Of a stretch of 11,964 nucleotides of DNA, positions 1 to 6,014 are shown in pieces; within the stretch, counting starts at the first letter, position 1, and the number at the start of each line of letters is the position of its first letter. Under the pieces are notes generated by a model, which saw only the letters and a list, made by a program, of their open reading frames with translations, did no database searches and was not told the origin of the DNA. The DNA comes from an uncultured Gammaproteobacteria bacterium (lineage in GTDB: Bacteria; Pseudomonadota; Gammaproteobacteria; PS1; Pseudothioglobaceae), in contig CAKMYR010000032.1 in assembly GCA_929200175.1 (NCBI GenBank), forward strand, positions 1 to 11,964, in the 5' to 3' direction. Made by a program: the position numbers and the translations under genes.

Positions 1-344
1 GCATGCAAGAAGGATTAATTTCTCTTATGCAAATGACTAAAACAGCATTAGCAACTAAATTATTAGCCGATAAAAAAATACCCTTTATTTCAGTATTAAC
101 TGACCCAACAATGGGTGGAGTATCTGCTAGCTTTGCTATGCTTGGAGATATAAATATTGCAGAACCAAAAGCATTAATAGGCTTTGCTGGCAAAAGAGTA
201 ATCGAACAAACTGTCAGAGAAACTTTACCAAAAGATTTTCAAAGCAGTGAATTTCTACTTGAAAAAGGAGCTATTGACATGATTGTAAACCGTAAAGATT
301 TACGCAATAAAATTCATAAATTATTGCAAGCATTAAATCATTAA
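1..344 (+). CDS. accD: Acetyl-CoA carboxylase carboxyltransferase subunit beta, C-terminal part (cut by window start)
   Basis: AccD pairs with AccA to form the carboxyltransferase that moves the carboxyl group from biotin-BCCP to acetyl-CoA, giving malonyl-CoA for fatty acid synthesis in the cytoplasm. About 113 C-terminal residues are visible. They contain very conserved AccD text: RMQEGLISLMQM (its Arg comes from a codon split by the window edge), then SVLTDPTMGGVSASFAMLGD, IGFAGKRVIEQT and SEFLLEKGAIDMIV. The GGVSAS stretch belongs to the crotonase-fold acyl-CoA site. The Met at base 3 is internal, not a start; the N-terminal zinc-ribbon half lies outside the window. The gene ends in TAA 18 bases before ispH on the same strand, so the two may share a transcript. 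Identity is near certain. Confidence 0.96.
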   Translation, partial: MQEGLISLMQMTKTALATKLLADKKIPFISVLTDPTMGGVSASFAMLGDINIAEPKALIGFAGKRVIEQTVRETLPKDFQSSEFLLEKGAIDMIVNRKDLRNKIHKLLQALNH

Positions 345-362
345 TATTTATAGCTTTTAATA

Positions 363-1292
363 GTGGAAATTATATTAGCAAATCCAAGAGGTTTTTGTGC
401 AGGAGTTGAGCGTGCAATTGAAATTGTAGAAAGATCTTTAAAAATACATGGAGCTCCAGTTTATGTACGCCATGAAGTAGTACATAATAAGTTTGTAGTA
501 AATAATCTAAAATCTAAAGGTGTAATTTTTGTTGAAGAAATACAACAAGTGCCAAAAGGAGGAGTTGTAATTTTTAGCGCTCATGGCGTATCTAAAGCTG
601 TCCATAAACAAGCCAAAGATATTGGAGCAATTATTTATGATGCAACCTGCCCTTTAGTTACCAAAGTACATAAAGAAATTGTCAGAAAACAAAAACAAGA
701 TTATAGTATTGTTTTAATTGGACATAAAGAACATCCAGAAATTGAGGGAACTATGGGGCAAACTAGCCCTGATAAAGTCATTAAAATAGTTGAAAATTTA
801 GAAGATGTAAAAAATTTAGAATTAGATAATGAAAATATTTCTTATTCTACTCAAACCACTTTATCAGTAAAAGATACCAAAGTAATTATTGAAGCTTTGA
901 AAAAAAAATTTCCTAAAATACAATCACCTAAAAAAGAAGATATTTGTTACGCCACCCAAAATAGACAAAATGCTGTTGAAGAAACAATAAAAGAAGCTGA
1001 CCTTATGTTAGTAATTGGATCTAATAATTCTTCTAATTCAAACCGCCTAAGAGAAATTGCAGATAAAAAAAATATTCCTGCATATTTGATAGATGACTTC
1101 AATCAAATTAAATCTAGCTGGTTAAAAAATGTTAATAAAATAGGCATAACTGCCGGCGCTTCAGCACCAGAAACTTTAGTTAAAGATGTAATAAATTATT
1201 TAAAAGGAAAAGGGGTTAATAAAATTAAAGAGATAAAAAGTACAGAAGAAAATGTTCATTTTCCATTACCAAAAGAGTTACAAAATAAGTAA
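363..1292 (+). CDS. ispH: 4-hydroxy-3-methylbut-2-enyl diphosphate reductase (LytB/IspH)
   Basis: IspH is the last enzyme of the MEP (non-mevalonate) isoprenoid pathway: a cytoplasmic 4Fe-4S enzyme that reduces HMBPP to IPP and DMAPP. The 309 residues match the usual length (about 310-320). The three cluster cysteines are at C12 (RGFCAGVERA), C96 (YDATCPLVTKVH) and C195 (ICYATQNRQ). Substrate-site residues H41, H74, H124 and E126 (GHKEHPEIEGT) and the SSNSNRL motif near 223-229 are all present. The start is GTG; C12 at its standard position in the family supports it, and no Shine-Dalgarno is evident upstream. It follows accD by 18 bases and converges on plsY with 25 bases between stops. A run of nine A's lies inside the gene at 900-908. 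Confidence 0.97.
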   Translation: MEIILANPRGFCAGVERAIEIVERSLKIHGAPVYVRHEVVHNKFVVNNLKSKGVIFVEEIQQVPKGGVVIFSAHGVSKAVHKQAKDIGAIIYDATCPLVTKVHKEIVRKQKQDYSIVLIGHKEHPEIEGTMGQTSPDKVIKIVENLEDVKNLELDNENISYSTQTTLSVKDTKVIIEALKKKFPKIQSPKKEDICYATQNRQNAVEETIKEADLMLVIGSNNSSNSNRLREIADKKNIPAYLIDDFNQIKSSWLKNVNKIGITAGASAPETLVKDVINYLKGKGVNKIKEIKSTEENVHFPLPKELQNK

Positions 1293-1317
1293 AAAATATC
1301 CAAAATATTATTTTCTT

Positions 1318-1893
1318 TTACTTGACTTTACTCTCATTTTTAGCAAGTATATTTTTGATATTTTCTTTATGCCTATAAAAAATAAAAATAGCCATAATTG
1401 TAATAGCATATATAGATTGGTAATCATTAATTAAATAAAAATAAACCGGCATTATCAAAGTCGCCACCAATGATGAAAATGAAGACATTTTTAATATTTT
1501 GGCATTAAAAATCCAAACTAATGCAAAAATAATTCCGCCTAAATAATTAAGAGCAAATATAATTCCTAAAAAAGTAGCTACTCCTTTACCACCTTTGAAT
1601 CTAAAAAATATTGGATATAAATGACCAAAAAATACTGCCATTCCTATTAAAGCCACATAGCCTAAATCTACATCTAAATATTTTGCAATTAAGACTGGTA
1701 TAAAGCCTTTTAGCCCATCTCCTATTAAGGTTATTACTGCAGGTTTTTTGCCGCCAATACGCAAGACATTAGTTGCGCCAGGATTATTTGAGTATTGAGA
1801 TCTAGGATCTGGTAAATTAAATATTTTACAAACTATAATTGCTGTTGAAATTGAACCAATTAAGTAGGCAAAAATAAATAATATTGGTAACAT
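1318..1893 (-). CDS. plsY: Glycerol-3-phosphate acyltransferase, acyl-phosphate dependent (PlsY)
   Basis: PlsY is an inner-membrane enzyme that acylates sn-glycerol-3-phosphate from acyl-phosphate, the first committed step of phospholipid synthesis. The 191-residue protein is strongly hydrophobic, with roughly five membrane segments. Family motif 1 is at about 29-45 (DPR...SNNPGATNVLR), motif 2 at about 90-107 (GHLYP...FRFKGGKGVAT) and motif 3 at about 174-183 (RHKENIKNIL). In motif 1 the Gly that normally precedes the conserved Ser (GSGNPGATN in E. coli) is Tyr34 here, which is unusual; Ser35 and the NPGATNVLR core are kept. It is divergent from folB, as in enterobacteria, and only 31 bases separate the two start codons. 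No clear ribosome binding site precedes its ATG. Confidence 0.95.
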   Translation of the reverse strand: MLPILFIFAYLIGSISTAIIVCKIFNLPDPRSQYSNNPGATNVLRIGGKKPAVITLIGDGLKGFIPVLIAKYLDVDLGYVALIGMAVFFGHLYPIFFRFKGGKGVATFLGIIFALNYLGGIIFALVWIFNAKILKMSSFSSLVATLIMPVYFYLINDYQSIYAITIMAIFIFYRHKENIKNILAKNESKVK

Positions 1894-1899
1894 GTTATA

Positions 1900-1911
1900 G
1901 TTTTATAAAAC
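1900..1911. promoter_or_regulatory. 12-base perfect palindrome between divergent plsY and folBK
   Basis: The sequence GTTTTATAAAAC is its own reverse complement and lies in the 31-base gap between the plsY and folBK start codons. It offers a TATAAA-like -10 on either strand, so it could sit in overlapping divergent promoters or bind a dimeric regulator. No good -35 element lies at 16-18 bases on either side, and short palindromes are common in DNA this AT-rich, so this is weak. A GGA at 1912-1914 could serve as the folB ribosome binding site. Confidence 0.22.
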
Positions 1912-1924
1912 GGAAAATTTTACT

Positions 1925-2752
1925 ATGGATATAGTATTTATTCAAGGTTTAAAAATTGATACAATCATTGGTATTTATGATTGGGAACGGAAAATTAGAC
2001 AAGATATTGTGCTTGATATTGAAATGTCGTTTGATATTAAAAAAGCAGGCAAAAGCGATAAAATAGAATTAGCTCTTAATTATAAAGATGTCTCAAAAAG
2101 AATTATAACTTTTGTCAAAAATAGTAAATTTAAATTAATTGAAACTTTAGCTGAAAAAATAACTGAAATTATCATAACTGAATTTAATGTTGAGAAGGTT
2201 AAATTAACCCTAAATAAAGGCGAAGCACTCACAGGAGCTAAAGGTGTTGGGGTAATTATAAATAGATGCAAAATGGCTAATATTCATATTAATATAGGCT
2301 CTAATGAAAATCGTAAACACAATATTAATATAGCGATTAAAGAATTAAAATCAAAATTTGAAGATTTAAAGATTTCTTCAGTTTATGAAAGCCCTGCAGT
2401 TGGATTTAAGGGTGATGATTTTTATAATGTTGGAGTAAATGCAAAAACTAATTTAAATGTTAATAATGTTCAAGATATATTGAAAAAAATAGAATTTGAA
2501 AATGGGCGTAAACATAAACGCGAACGTTTTTCATCTAGAACTATTGATCTTGATTTAGTCCTTTATGATGATTTAATAAGCAAAGAGCTTAATCTTCCAA
2601 GAGATGATATATTCAAATATAATTTTGTACTACTACCACTTAAAGAGCTTAATCCTGAAATAATGCACCCTATAAAAAAAATTAAATATAATGAAATATC
2701 AACTTCAATTAAAAAAATAAAGGTATATAATAGCGAAATTTTAACGGAGTAG
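1925..2752 (+). CDS. folB/folK: Bifunctional dihydroneopterin aldolase / 6-hydroxymethyl-7,8-dihydropterin pyrophosphokinase (FolB-FolK fusion)
   Basis: One 275-residue reading frame carries two successive folate enzymes. Residues 1-114 are FolB, which cleaves dihydroneopterin to 6-hydroxymethyl-dihydropterin; candidate active-site residues are E21 (DWERK), Y53 (LNYKDV) and K98 (LNKGEAL), followed by GAKGVGVIINR. Residues 117-275 are FolK (about 159 residues, the size of E. coli FolK), which pyrophosphorylates that product. FolK begins at Met117 (ATG at 2273) with NIGSN, then DFYNVGV and SRTIDLDLVLYDD, where D208 and D210 are the magnesium ligands. There is no linker, no stop and no frame change between domains. 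The usual R-W-G-P-R of FolK reads R-F-S-S-R (201-205). It is divergent from plsY and first in the operon with dsbA, 7 bases downstream. Fused FolB-FolK is known elsewhere, for example in Streptococcus pneumoniae. Confidence 0.93.
   Translation: MDIVFIQGLKIDTIIGIYDWERKIRQDIVLDIEMSFDIKKAGKSDKIELALNYKDVSKRIITFVKNSKFKLIETLAEKITEIIITEFNVEKVKLTLNKGEALTGAKGVGVIINRCKMANIHINIGSNENRKHNINIAIKELKSKFEDLKISSVYESPAVGFKGDDFYNVGVNAKTNLNVNNVQDILKKIEFENGRKHKRERFSSRTIDLDLVLYDDLISKELNLPRDDIFKYNFVLLPLKELNPEIMHPIKKIKYNEISTSIKKIKVYNSEILTE
2746..2749 (+). promoter_or_regulatory. Shine-Dalgarno of dsbA
   Basis: GGAG lies 10 bases before the dsbA ATG and inside the last codons of folBK. It is one of the few clear ribosome binding sites in the window. 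It fixes the dsbA start at 2760, which also gives the expected signal peptide. Confidence 0.7.
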
Positions 2753-2759
2753 GTAAATT

Positions 2760-3368
2760 ATGAAAAAATTAATATTTGCAATAATATTTACATTTTGTTC
2801 ATCTTTATTAGCAGCTGATTATATTGAAGGAGTAGATTATAAGGTCTTAAAAACCCCAGTAAAAACCACAACTGGCGACAATATAGAAGTACGTGAATTA
2901 TTTTGGTATTACTGTCCTCATTGCTATAATTTGGAGCCTCAGTTAGAAGGATGGATAAAAAATAATAAACCTGACAATGTTAGTTTTATTGCCCAGCCTG
3001 CAATACCACAAGGAGCATCAAGATGGAAAAGTGCCGCAGCTTTATATTATACAATTGAGGAATTGGGTCTAAAAGATGAACTTCATTGGCCAATATATAA
3101 GGCAATTCATCAACAAAAAAAGAGATTTAGTAAAAAAAGCTTTATCAATTGGGTAGCAGGATTTGGAGTCGAAAAACAAAAAGTAAAAAAAGCTTATGAT
3201 TCATTTGCCGTTAAAGTCAAAATAAATAGGGCAGCTTTAAATACAAAACTATATGGTATTAATAGCGTTCCTTCAATGGTTGTAAATGGTAAATATGTAA
3301 TTAGCGGCAAAAGTAACAATGAAATGCTTAAAATTATTGACTTCTTAATTAAAAAAGAGTCTAAATAA
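2760..3368 (+). CDS. dsbA: Thiol:disulfide interchange protein DsbA
   Basis: DsbA is the periplasmic oxidase that introduces disulfide bonds into exported proteins and is re-oxidised by the membrane protein DsbB, which is not seen here. Residues 1 to about 19 form a Sec signal peptide: KK, a hydrophobic core, then LLAA before DYIEG, with cleavage likely near A18/A19. The thioredoxin-fold active site is CPHC at 52-55 (FWYYCPHCYNLEP), with the same central dipeptide as E. coli DsbA. The cis-proline is P171, preceded by Val (SVPSMVVNGKYV). The 202-residue length fits the family (E. coli precursor 208). It follows folBK by 7 bases and ends in TAA directly before the TTG start of thiD. Its operon partners are cytoplasmic biosynthetic enzymes, so the grouping looks like genome compaction rather than shared function. 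Confidence 0.96.
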   Translation: MKKLIFAIIFTFCSSLLAADYIEGVDYKVLKTPVKTTTGDNIEVRELFWYYCPHCYNLEPQLEGWIKNNKPDNVSFIAQPAIPQGASRWKSAAALYYTIEELGLKDELHWPIYKAIHQQKKRFSKKSFINWVAGFGVEKQKVKKAYDSFAVKVKINRAALNTKLYGINSVPSMVVNGKYVISGKSNNEMLKIIDFLIKKESK

Positions 3369-4115
3369 TTGAGCATAATAGCAGTTTTATCTGGCCTTGA
3401 TCCATCTGGAGGTGCAGGTATTACTGCTGACATTGAAACTATAAATCAGTTTGGGCTTACTTCATTACCTATTATTACTAATTTAACTACTCAAAATACT
3501 AAATCAGTTAAATCATTAAAAGAAGTTGATTCTGATTTAATAACTAGCCAATTTAGATATCTTGAAGAAGACATTGAATTTAAAGTAGTTAAAATAGGAT
3601 TATTGTCATCAATTAAGCAAATAAAAGCTATCGCTAAATTAGTTAATAATAAAACTGTTGTAATGGATCCTGTTATTAGTCCTAGCAAAGGTAATATTTT
3701 CTATGACAAAGCTACAATTAAAGCCCTTAAAACAATCTTAATCCCTATGTGTAAAATTATTACTCCTAACATTCAAGAATTATATTATTTATCAGAACAA
3801 AAAAATGAACAAAAAGCTATTGATAATATTAATTGTAAATGGATTTTACTAACTACAACAGATGTTAGCTCTGATATGATTAATCATCGCTTATATTGTG
3901 ATTCTAAATTAACTAAAACATTTTCTTACAAAAAACTAGCGGGCAATTATCATGGGTCTGGCTGTACACTATCTAGTGCTATTAGTGCATTAATTGCATT
4001 AAAATTTAATATTGAATTAGCATGCGAAAAAGCTTTAGAATACACTTATAAAACTTTATTAAATGCTAAAAAAATTGGTAAATCTCAACTTCACCCTAAT
4101 CGAATAAAAATATAA
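3369..4115 (+). CDS. thiD: Hydroxymethylpyrimidine / phosphomethylpyrimidine kinase (ThiD)
   Basis: ThiD phosphorylates HMP and HMP-P to HMP-PP, the pyrimidine half of thiamine. It is a cytoplasmic ribokinase-family enzyme. The 248 residues show VLSGLDPSGGAGITAD (6-21), VKIGLLSS (74-81), VMDPV (98-102), ITPNIQEL (131-138) and the anion-hole motif HGSGCT (195-200) with C199. NHRLY (172-176) before the GSGCT block matches the short gammaproteobacterial subtype. The start must be TTG at 3369: the codon just before it is the dsbA stop, and any later start would remove the substrate-binding N-terminus. GAG at 3357-3359 could be a weak ribosome binding site. Where this subtype usually has Gly-Gly-His, about residues 162-166 read TTTDV, so it may be divergent in activity. 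Its stop overlaps the hisC ATG by one base (TAATG). Confidence 0.91.
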   Translation: MSIIAVLSGLDPSGGAGITADIETINQFGLTSLPIITNLTTQNTKSVKSLKEVDSDLITSQFRYLEEDIEFKVVKIGLLSSIKQIKAIAKLVNNKTVVMDPVISPSKGNIFYDKATIKALKTILIPMCKIITPNIQELYYLSEQKNEQKAIDNINCKWILLTTTDVSSDMINHRLYCDSKLTKTFSYKKLAGNYHGSGCTLSSAISALIALKFNIELACEKALEYTYKTLLNAKKIGKSQLHPNRIKI

Positions 4116-5179
4116 TGAGCTTTATAAAAAATTGGATGCGTGCCGATATACAATCAATTAGTCCTTATATAGTACCAAAAGCTAATGATATGATAAAACT
4201 TGACGCTATGGAATCTCCTTTTAGTCTATCGAATGATTTAAATAATAAATATTTAACGCTTTTAAAAAATACCAATATTAACCGCTATCCTATTGCTGAT
4301 AATACCGAACTAAAAAAAACATTGAGCCAATTAATGAATATTCCAAATGATTTTGGTATTTTGCTTGGCAATGGATCTGATGAATTAATTCAATTATTAT
4401 GTCTAGCTTGCAATCCTAAAGATTACATTTTAAGTTTTGAGCCAAGTTTTGTGATGTATAAAATTATTGCAAAACTTACTCATCTTAATTATTTAGAAAT
4501 TAATCTTACAAAAAATTTTGAGATTGATTTAGAGTCTACATTAAAATCGATAAAAAAATATAATCCTAAATTAATTTTTATTTCAAATCCAAATAACCCA
4601 ACTGGAAATCAATTTAAGCGCAAACATATTGAGACAATTATAAATTCAACCAATGCAATGGTTGTAATTGATGAAGCTTACTATACTTACACTGATGATA
4701 ATTTTTTAAATGATATTTATAAATACCAAAATTTAATACTGCTTAGAACAATATCTAAAATTGGTTTTGCCGGGTTAAGGCTAGGATTAATCATAGGAAG
4801 TAAATCAACAATATTAGAGCTAGATAAATTAAGGCTACCTTATAATATAAACTCATTAACGCAAATAAGTGCTGATTTTTTATTGAAACAAAAAGATTTA
4901 ATTAATCAAAATACTAAAATTATTAACTCAGAGCGTATCAAATTATCAAAAGAATTACAAAATATCAAACAAATCAAAGTTTATCCTTCTACTACTAATT
5001 TTATTTTATTCAAAACAGATAATGCAAATCAGTTATTTGAAACCTTAAAATATAATAAAATTTTAATTAAAAACTTAAGCAATAATAAAGTATTAAAAAA
5101 TTGCTTGCGAGTAACAATCGGCTCTTGCGATGAAAATAAAACATTTTTAAAAATTGTAAAGGAATATTATGATAAATAA
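4115..5179 (+). CDS. hisC: Histidinol-phosphate aminotransferase (HisC)
   Basis: HisC is a PLP-dependent class I/II aminotransferase that converts imidazole-acetol phosphate and glutamate to histidinol phosphate. The 354 residues carry the fold-type I signatures in order: KLDAMESPF (28-36), GNGSDELI (85-92), SNPNNPTG (157-164), VIDEAYY (184-190, D186 contacts the PLP nitrogen), RTISKIGFAGLRLG (211-224, K215 as Schiff-base lysine, R222 for phosphate) and RVTIG near the C-terminus. The RADI...LDAMESP start resembles the second gammaproteobacterial HisC type rather than the E. coli one. It starts one base inside the thiD stop and overlaps the next gene by 11 bases, which suggests translational coupling. 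Other his genes of the window (hisB, hisH) lie in a separate operon. Confidence 0.95.
   Translation: MSFIKNWMRADIQSISPYIVPKANDMIKLDAMESPFSLSNDLNNKYLTLLKNTNINRYPIADNTELKKTLSQLMNIPNDFGILLGNGSDELIQLLCLACNPKDYILSFEPSFVMYKIIAKLTHLNYLEINLTKNFEIDLESTLKSIKKYNPKLIFISNPNNPTGNQFKRKHIETIINSTNAMVVIDEAYYTYTDDNFLNDIYKYQNLILLRTISKIGFAGLRLGLIIGSKSTILELDKLRLPYNINSLTQISADFLLKQKDLINQNTKIINSERIKLSKELQNIKQIKVYPSTTNFILFKTDNANQLFETLKYNKILIKNLSNNKVLKNCLRVTIGSCDENKTFLKIVKEYYDK
5158..5164 (+). promoter_or_regulatory. Shine-Dalgarno of the NIF3 gene inside hisC
   Basis: AAAGGAA lies within the last hisC codons, with the AGGA core 5 bases before the ATG at 5169. It supports the 11-base overlap start over any later start. 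Confidence 0.7.
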
Positions 5180-5909
5180 TAAAATATTGGCAGAATATTG
5201 TCATAAATACCTAGATGTTAGTAATTTTTCTGACTATTGCCCTAACGGACTTCAAATTGAAGGCAAAGATGAAATTAATAATATAATTTCTGGAGTAAGT
5301 AGCAATCAAGATTTAATTGATAAGGCAATTGATGAAAATGCTGACGCTATCTTTGTACATCATGGGTTTTTTTGGAAAAATGAAGAATTAACTATAACCG
5401 GCATTAAAAAAAATAGAATTAAAAAATTATTAACAAATAATATTAATCTATATGCCTATCACCTGCCACTTGATGCCCATACATTAATTGGCAATAATAT
5501 TCAACTTGCCTTAAGTTTAGATATAAAAAATCCAGTGCCAATTGGAAAAACTCTAGTTTGGCAAGGCGAAATTGATACTACATTAGAAATTTTTGCAAAA
5601 AAAATTCAACAAAAGCTTAAGCAAAAACCACTAGTATTTGGCGATAAAACTAAACATATAAAAAAAATATCTTGGTGTACTGGCGGCGCTCAAGATTATA
5701 TTAAATACGCCATTAAAGAAAATGTTGATTGTTTTTTAACAGGTGAAGTTTCAGAGCCTATTCCAGCTATTGCAAAAGAAAATAATATAGCTTTTATATC
5801 TGCAGGCCATCATGCTACAGAAAGATATGGAGTACAATCATTATGCCAACATTTAAGCGAAAAATTTAATCTATCCCATAAATTTATTGATATTGATAAT
5901 ATAGTATAA
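5169..5909 (+). CDS. ybgI: NIF3-family dinuclear metal-centre protein (YbgI-like)
   Basis: Member of the NIF3/YbgI/DUF34 family, widely conserved toroidal proteins with a two-metal site and an unsettled biochemical role; GTP cyclohydrolase I type 2 annotations of the family are not well supported. At 246 residues it is nearly the size of E. coli YbgI (247) and aligns along its whole length. Family motifs are SDYCPNGLQIEG (21-32), VHHGFFWK (63-70; H64 and H65), HLPLDAH (98-104; D102), TGEVSE (191-196) and GHHATERYG (213-221; H214 and E218). The listed His, Asp and Glu residues are the expected metal ligands. It is last in the folBK-dsbA-thiD-hisC run. The next gene, asd, lies 105 bases on behind its own promoter. 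Confidence 0.93.
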   Translation: MINNKILAEYCHKYLDVSNFSDYCPNGLQIEGKDEINNIISGVSSNQDLIDKAIDENADAIFVHHGFFWKNEELTITGIKKNRIKKLLTNNINLYAYHLPLDAHTLIGNNIQLALSLDIKNPVPIGKTLVWQGEIDTTLEIFAKKIQQKLKQKPLVFGDKTKHIKKISWCTGGAQDYIKYAIKENVDCFLTGEVSEPIPAIAKENNIAFISAGHHATERYGVQSLCQHLSEKFNLSHKFIDIDNIV

Positions 5910-5967
5910 TTTATAATATAAAAACTATATAGTCTACATATTACGAATATTTTAATAAAGAGATATG

Positions 5968-5997
5968 TTGACTCTTAAGTTTAAATAAAAATATAAC
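5968..5997 (+). promoter_or_regulatory. Candidate sigma-70 promoter of asd-hisB-hisH
   Basis: TTGACT (5968-5973) and TATAAC (5992-5997) are separated by 18 bases in the 105-base gap between the NIF3 gene and asd. Transcription would begin near 6004, leaving a leader of only about 11 bases before the asd ATG, with no Shine-Dalgarno in it. The rest of the gap (5910-5967) is AT-rich; apart from a 10-base palindrome at 5924-5933 I see no attenuator, leader peptide or riboswitch. Confidence 0.55.
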
Positions 5998-6014
5998 TTT
6001 TAATTTTTTCAACC

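Noticed and set aside
1294..1320. AATAT/ATATT hairpin followed by a T-rich stretch between ispH and plsY as a terminator
   Set aside because: A five-base, all-AT stem cannot be told from chance here.
1252..1434. Open frame on the plus strand spanning the ispH/plsY junction
   Set aside because: It overlaps the end of ispH and the antisense of plsY, has no family resemblance, and looks like an AT-rich chance frame.
2080..2271. Minus-strand open frame inside folBK
   Set aside because: Antisense shadow of the well-supported FolB domain.
3194..3433. Minus-strand open frame over the dsbA/thiD junction
   Set aside because: Antisense to two recognised genes and shows no domain.
5887..5910. Promoter from TTGATA and TATAAT at the end of the NIF3 gene
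   Set aside because: The hexamers are only 12 bases apart, too close for a sigma-70 promoter, and lie mostly in coding sequence.
5910..6014. Leader peptide, attenuator or riboswitch (e.g. lysine) upstream of asd
   Set aside because: The gap is too short and AT-rich, has no conserved riboswitch helices, and no short frame rich in His or Lys before a terminator.
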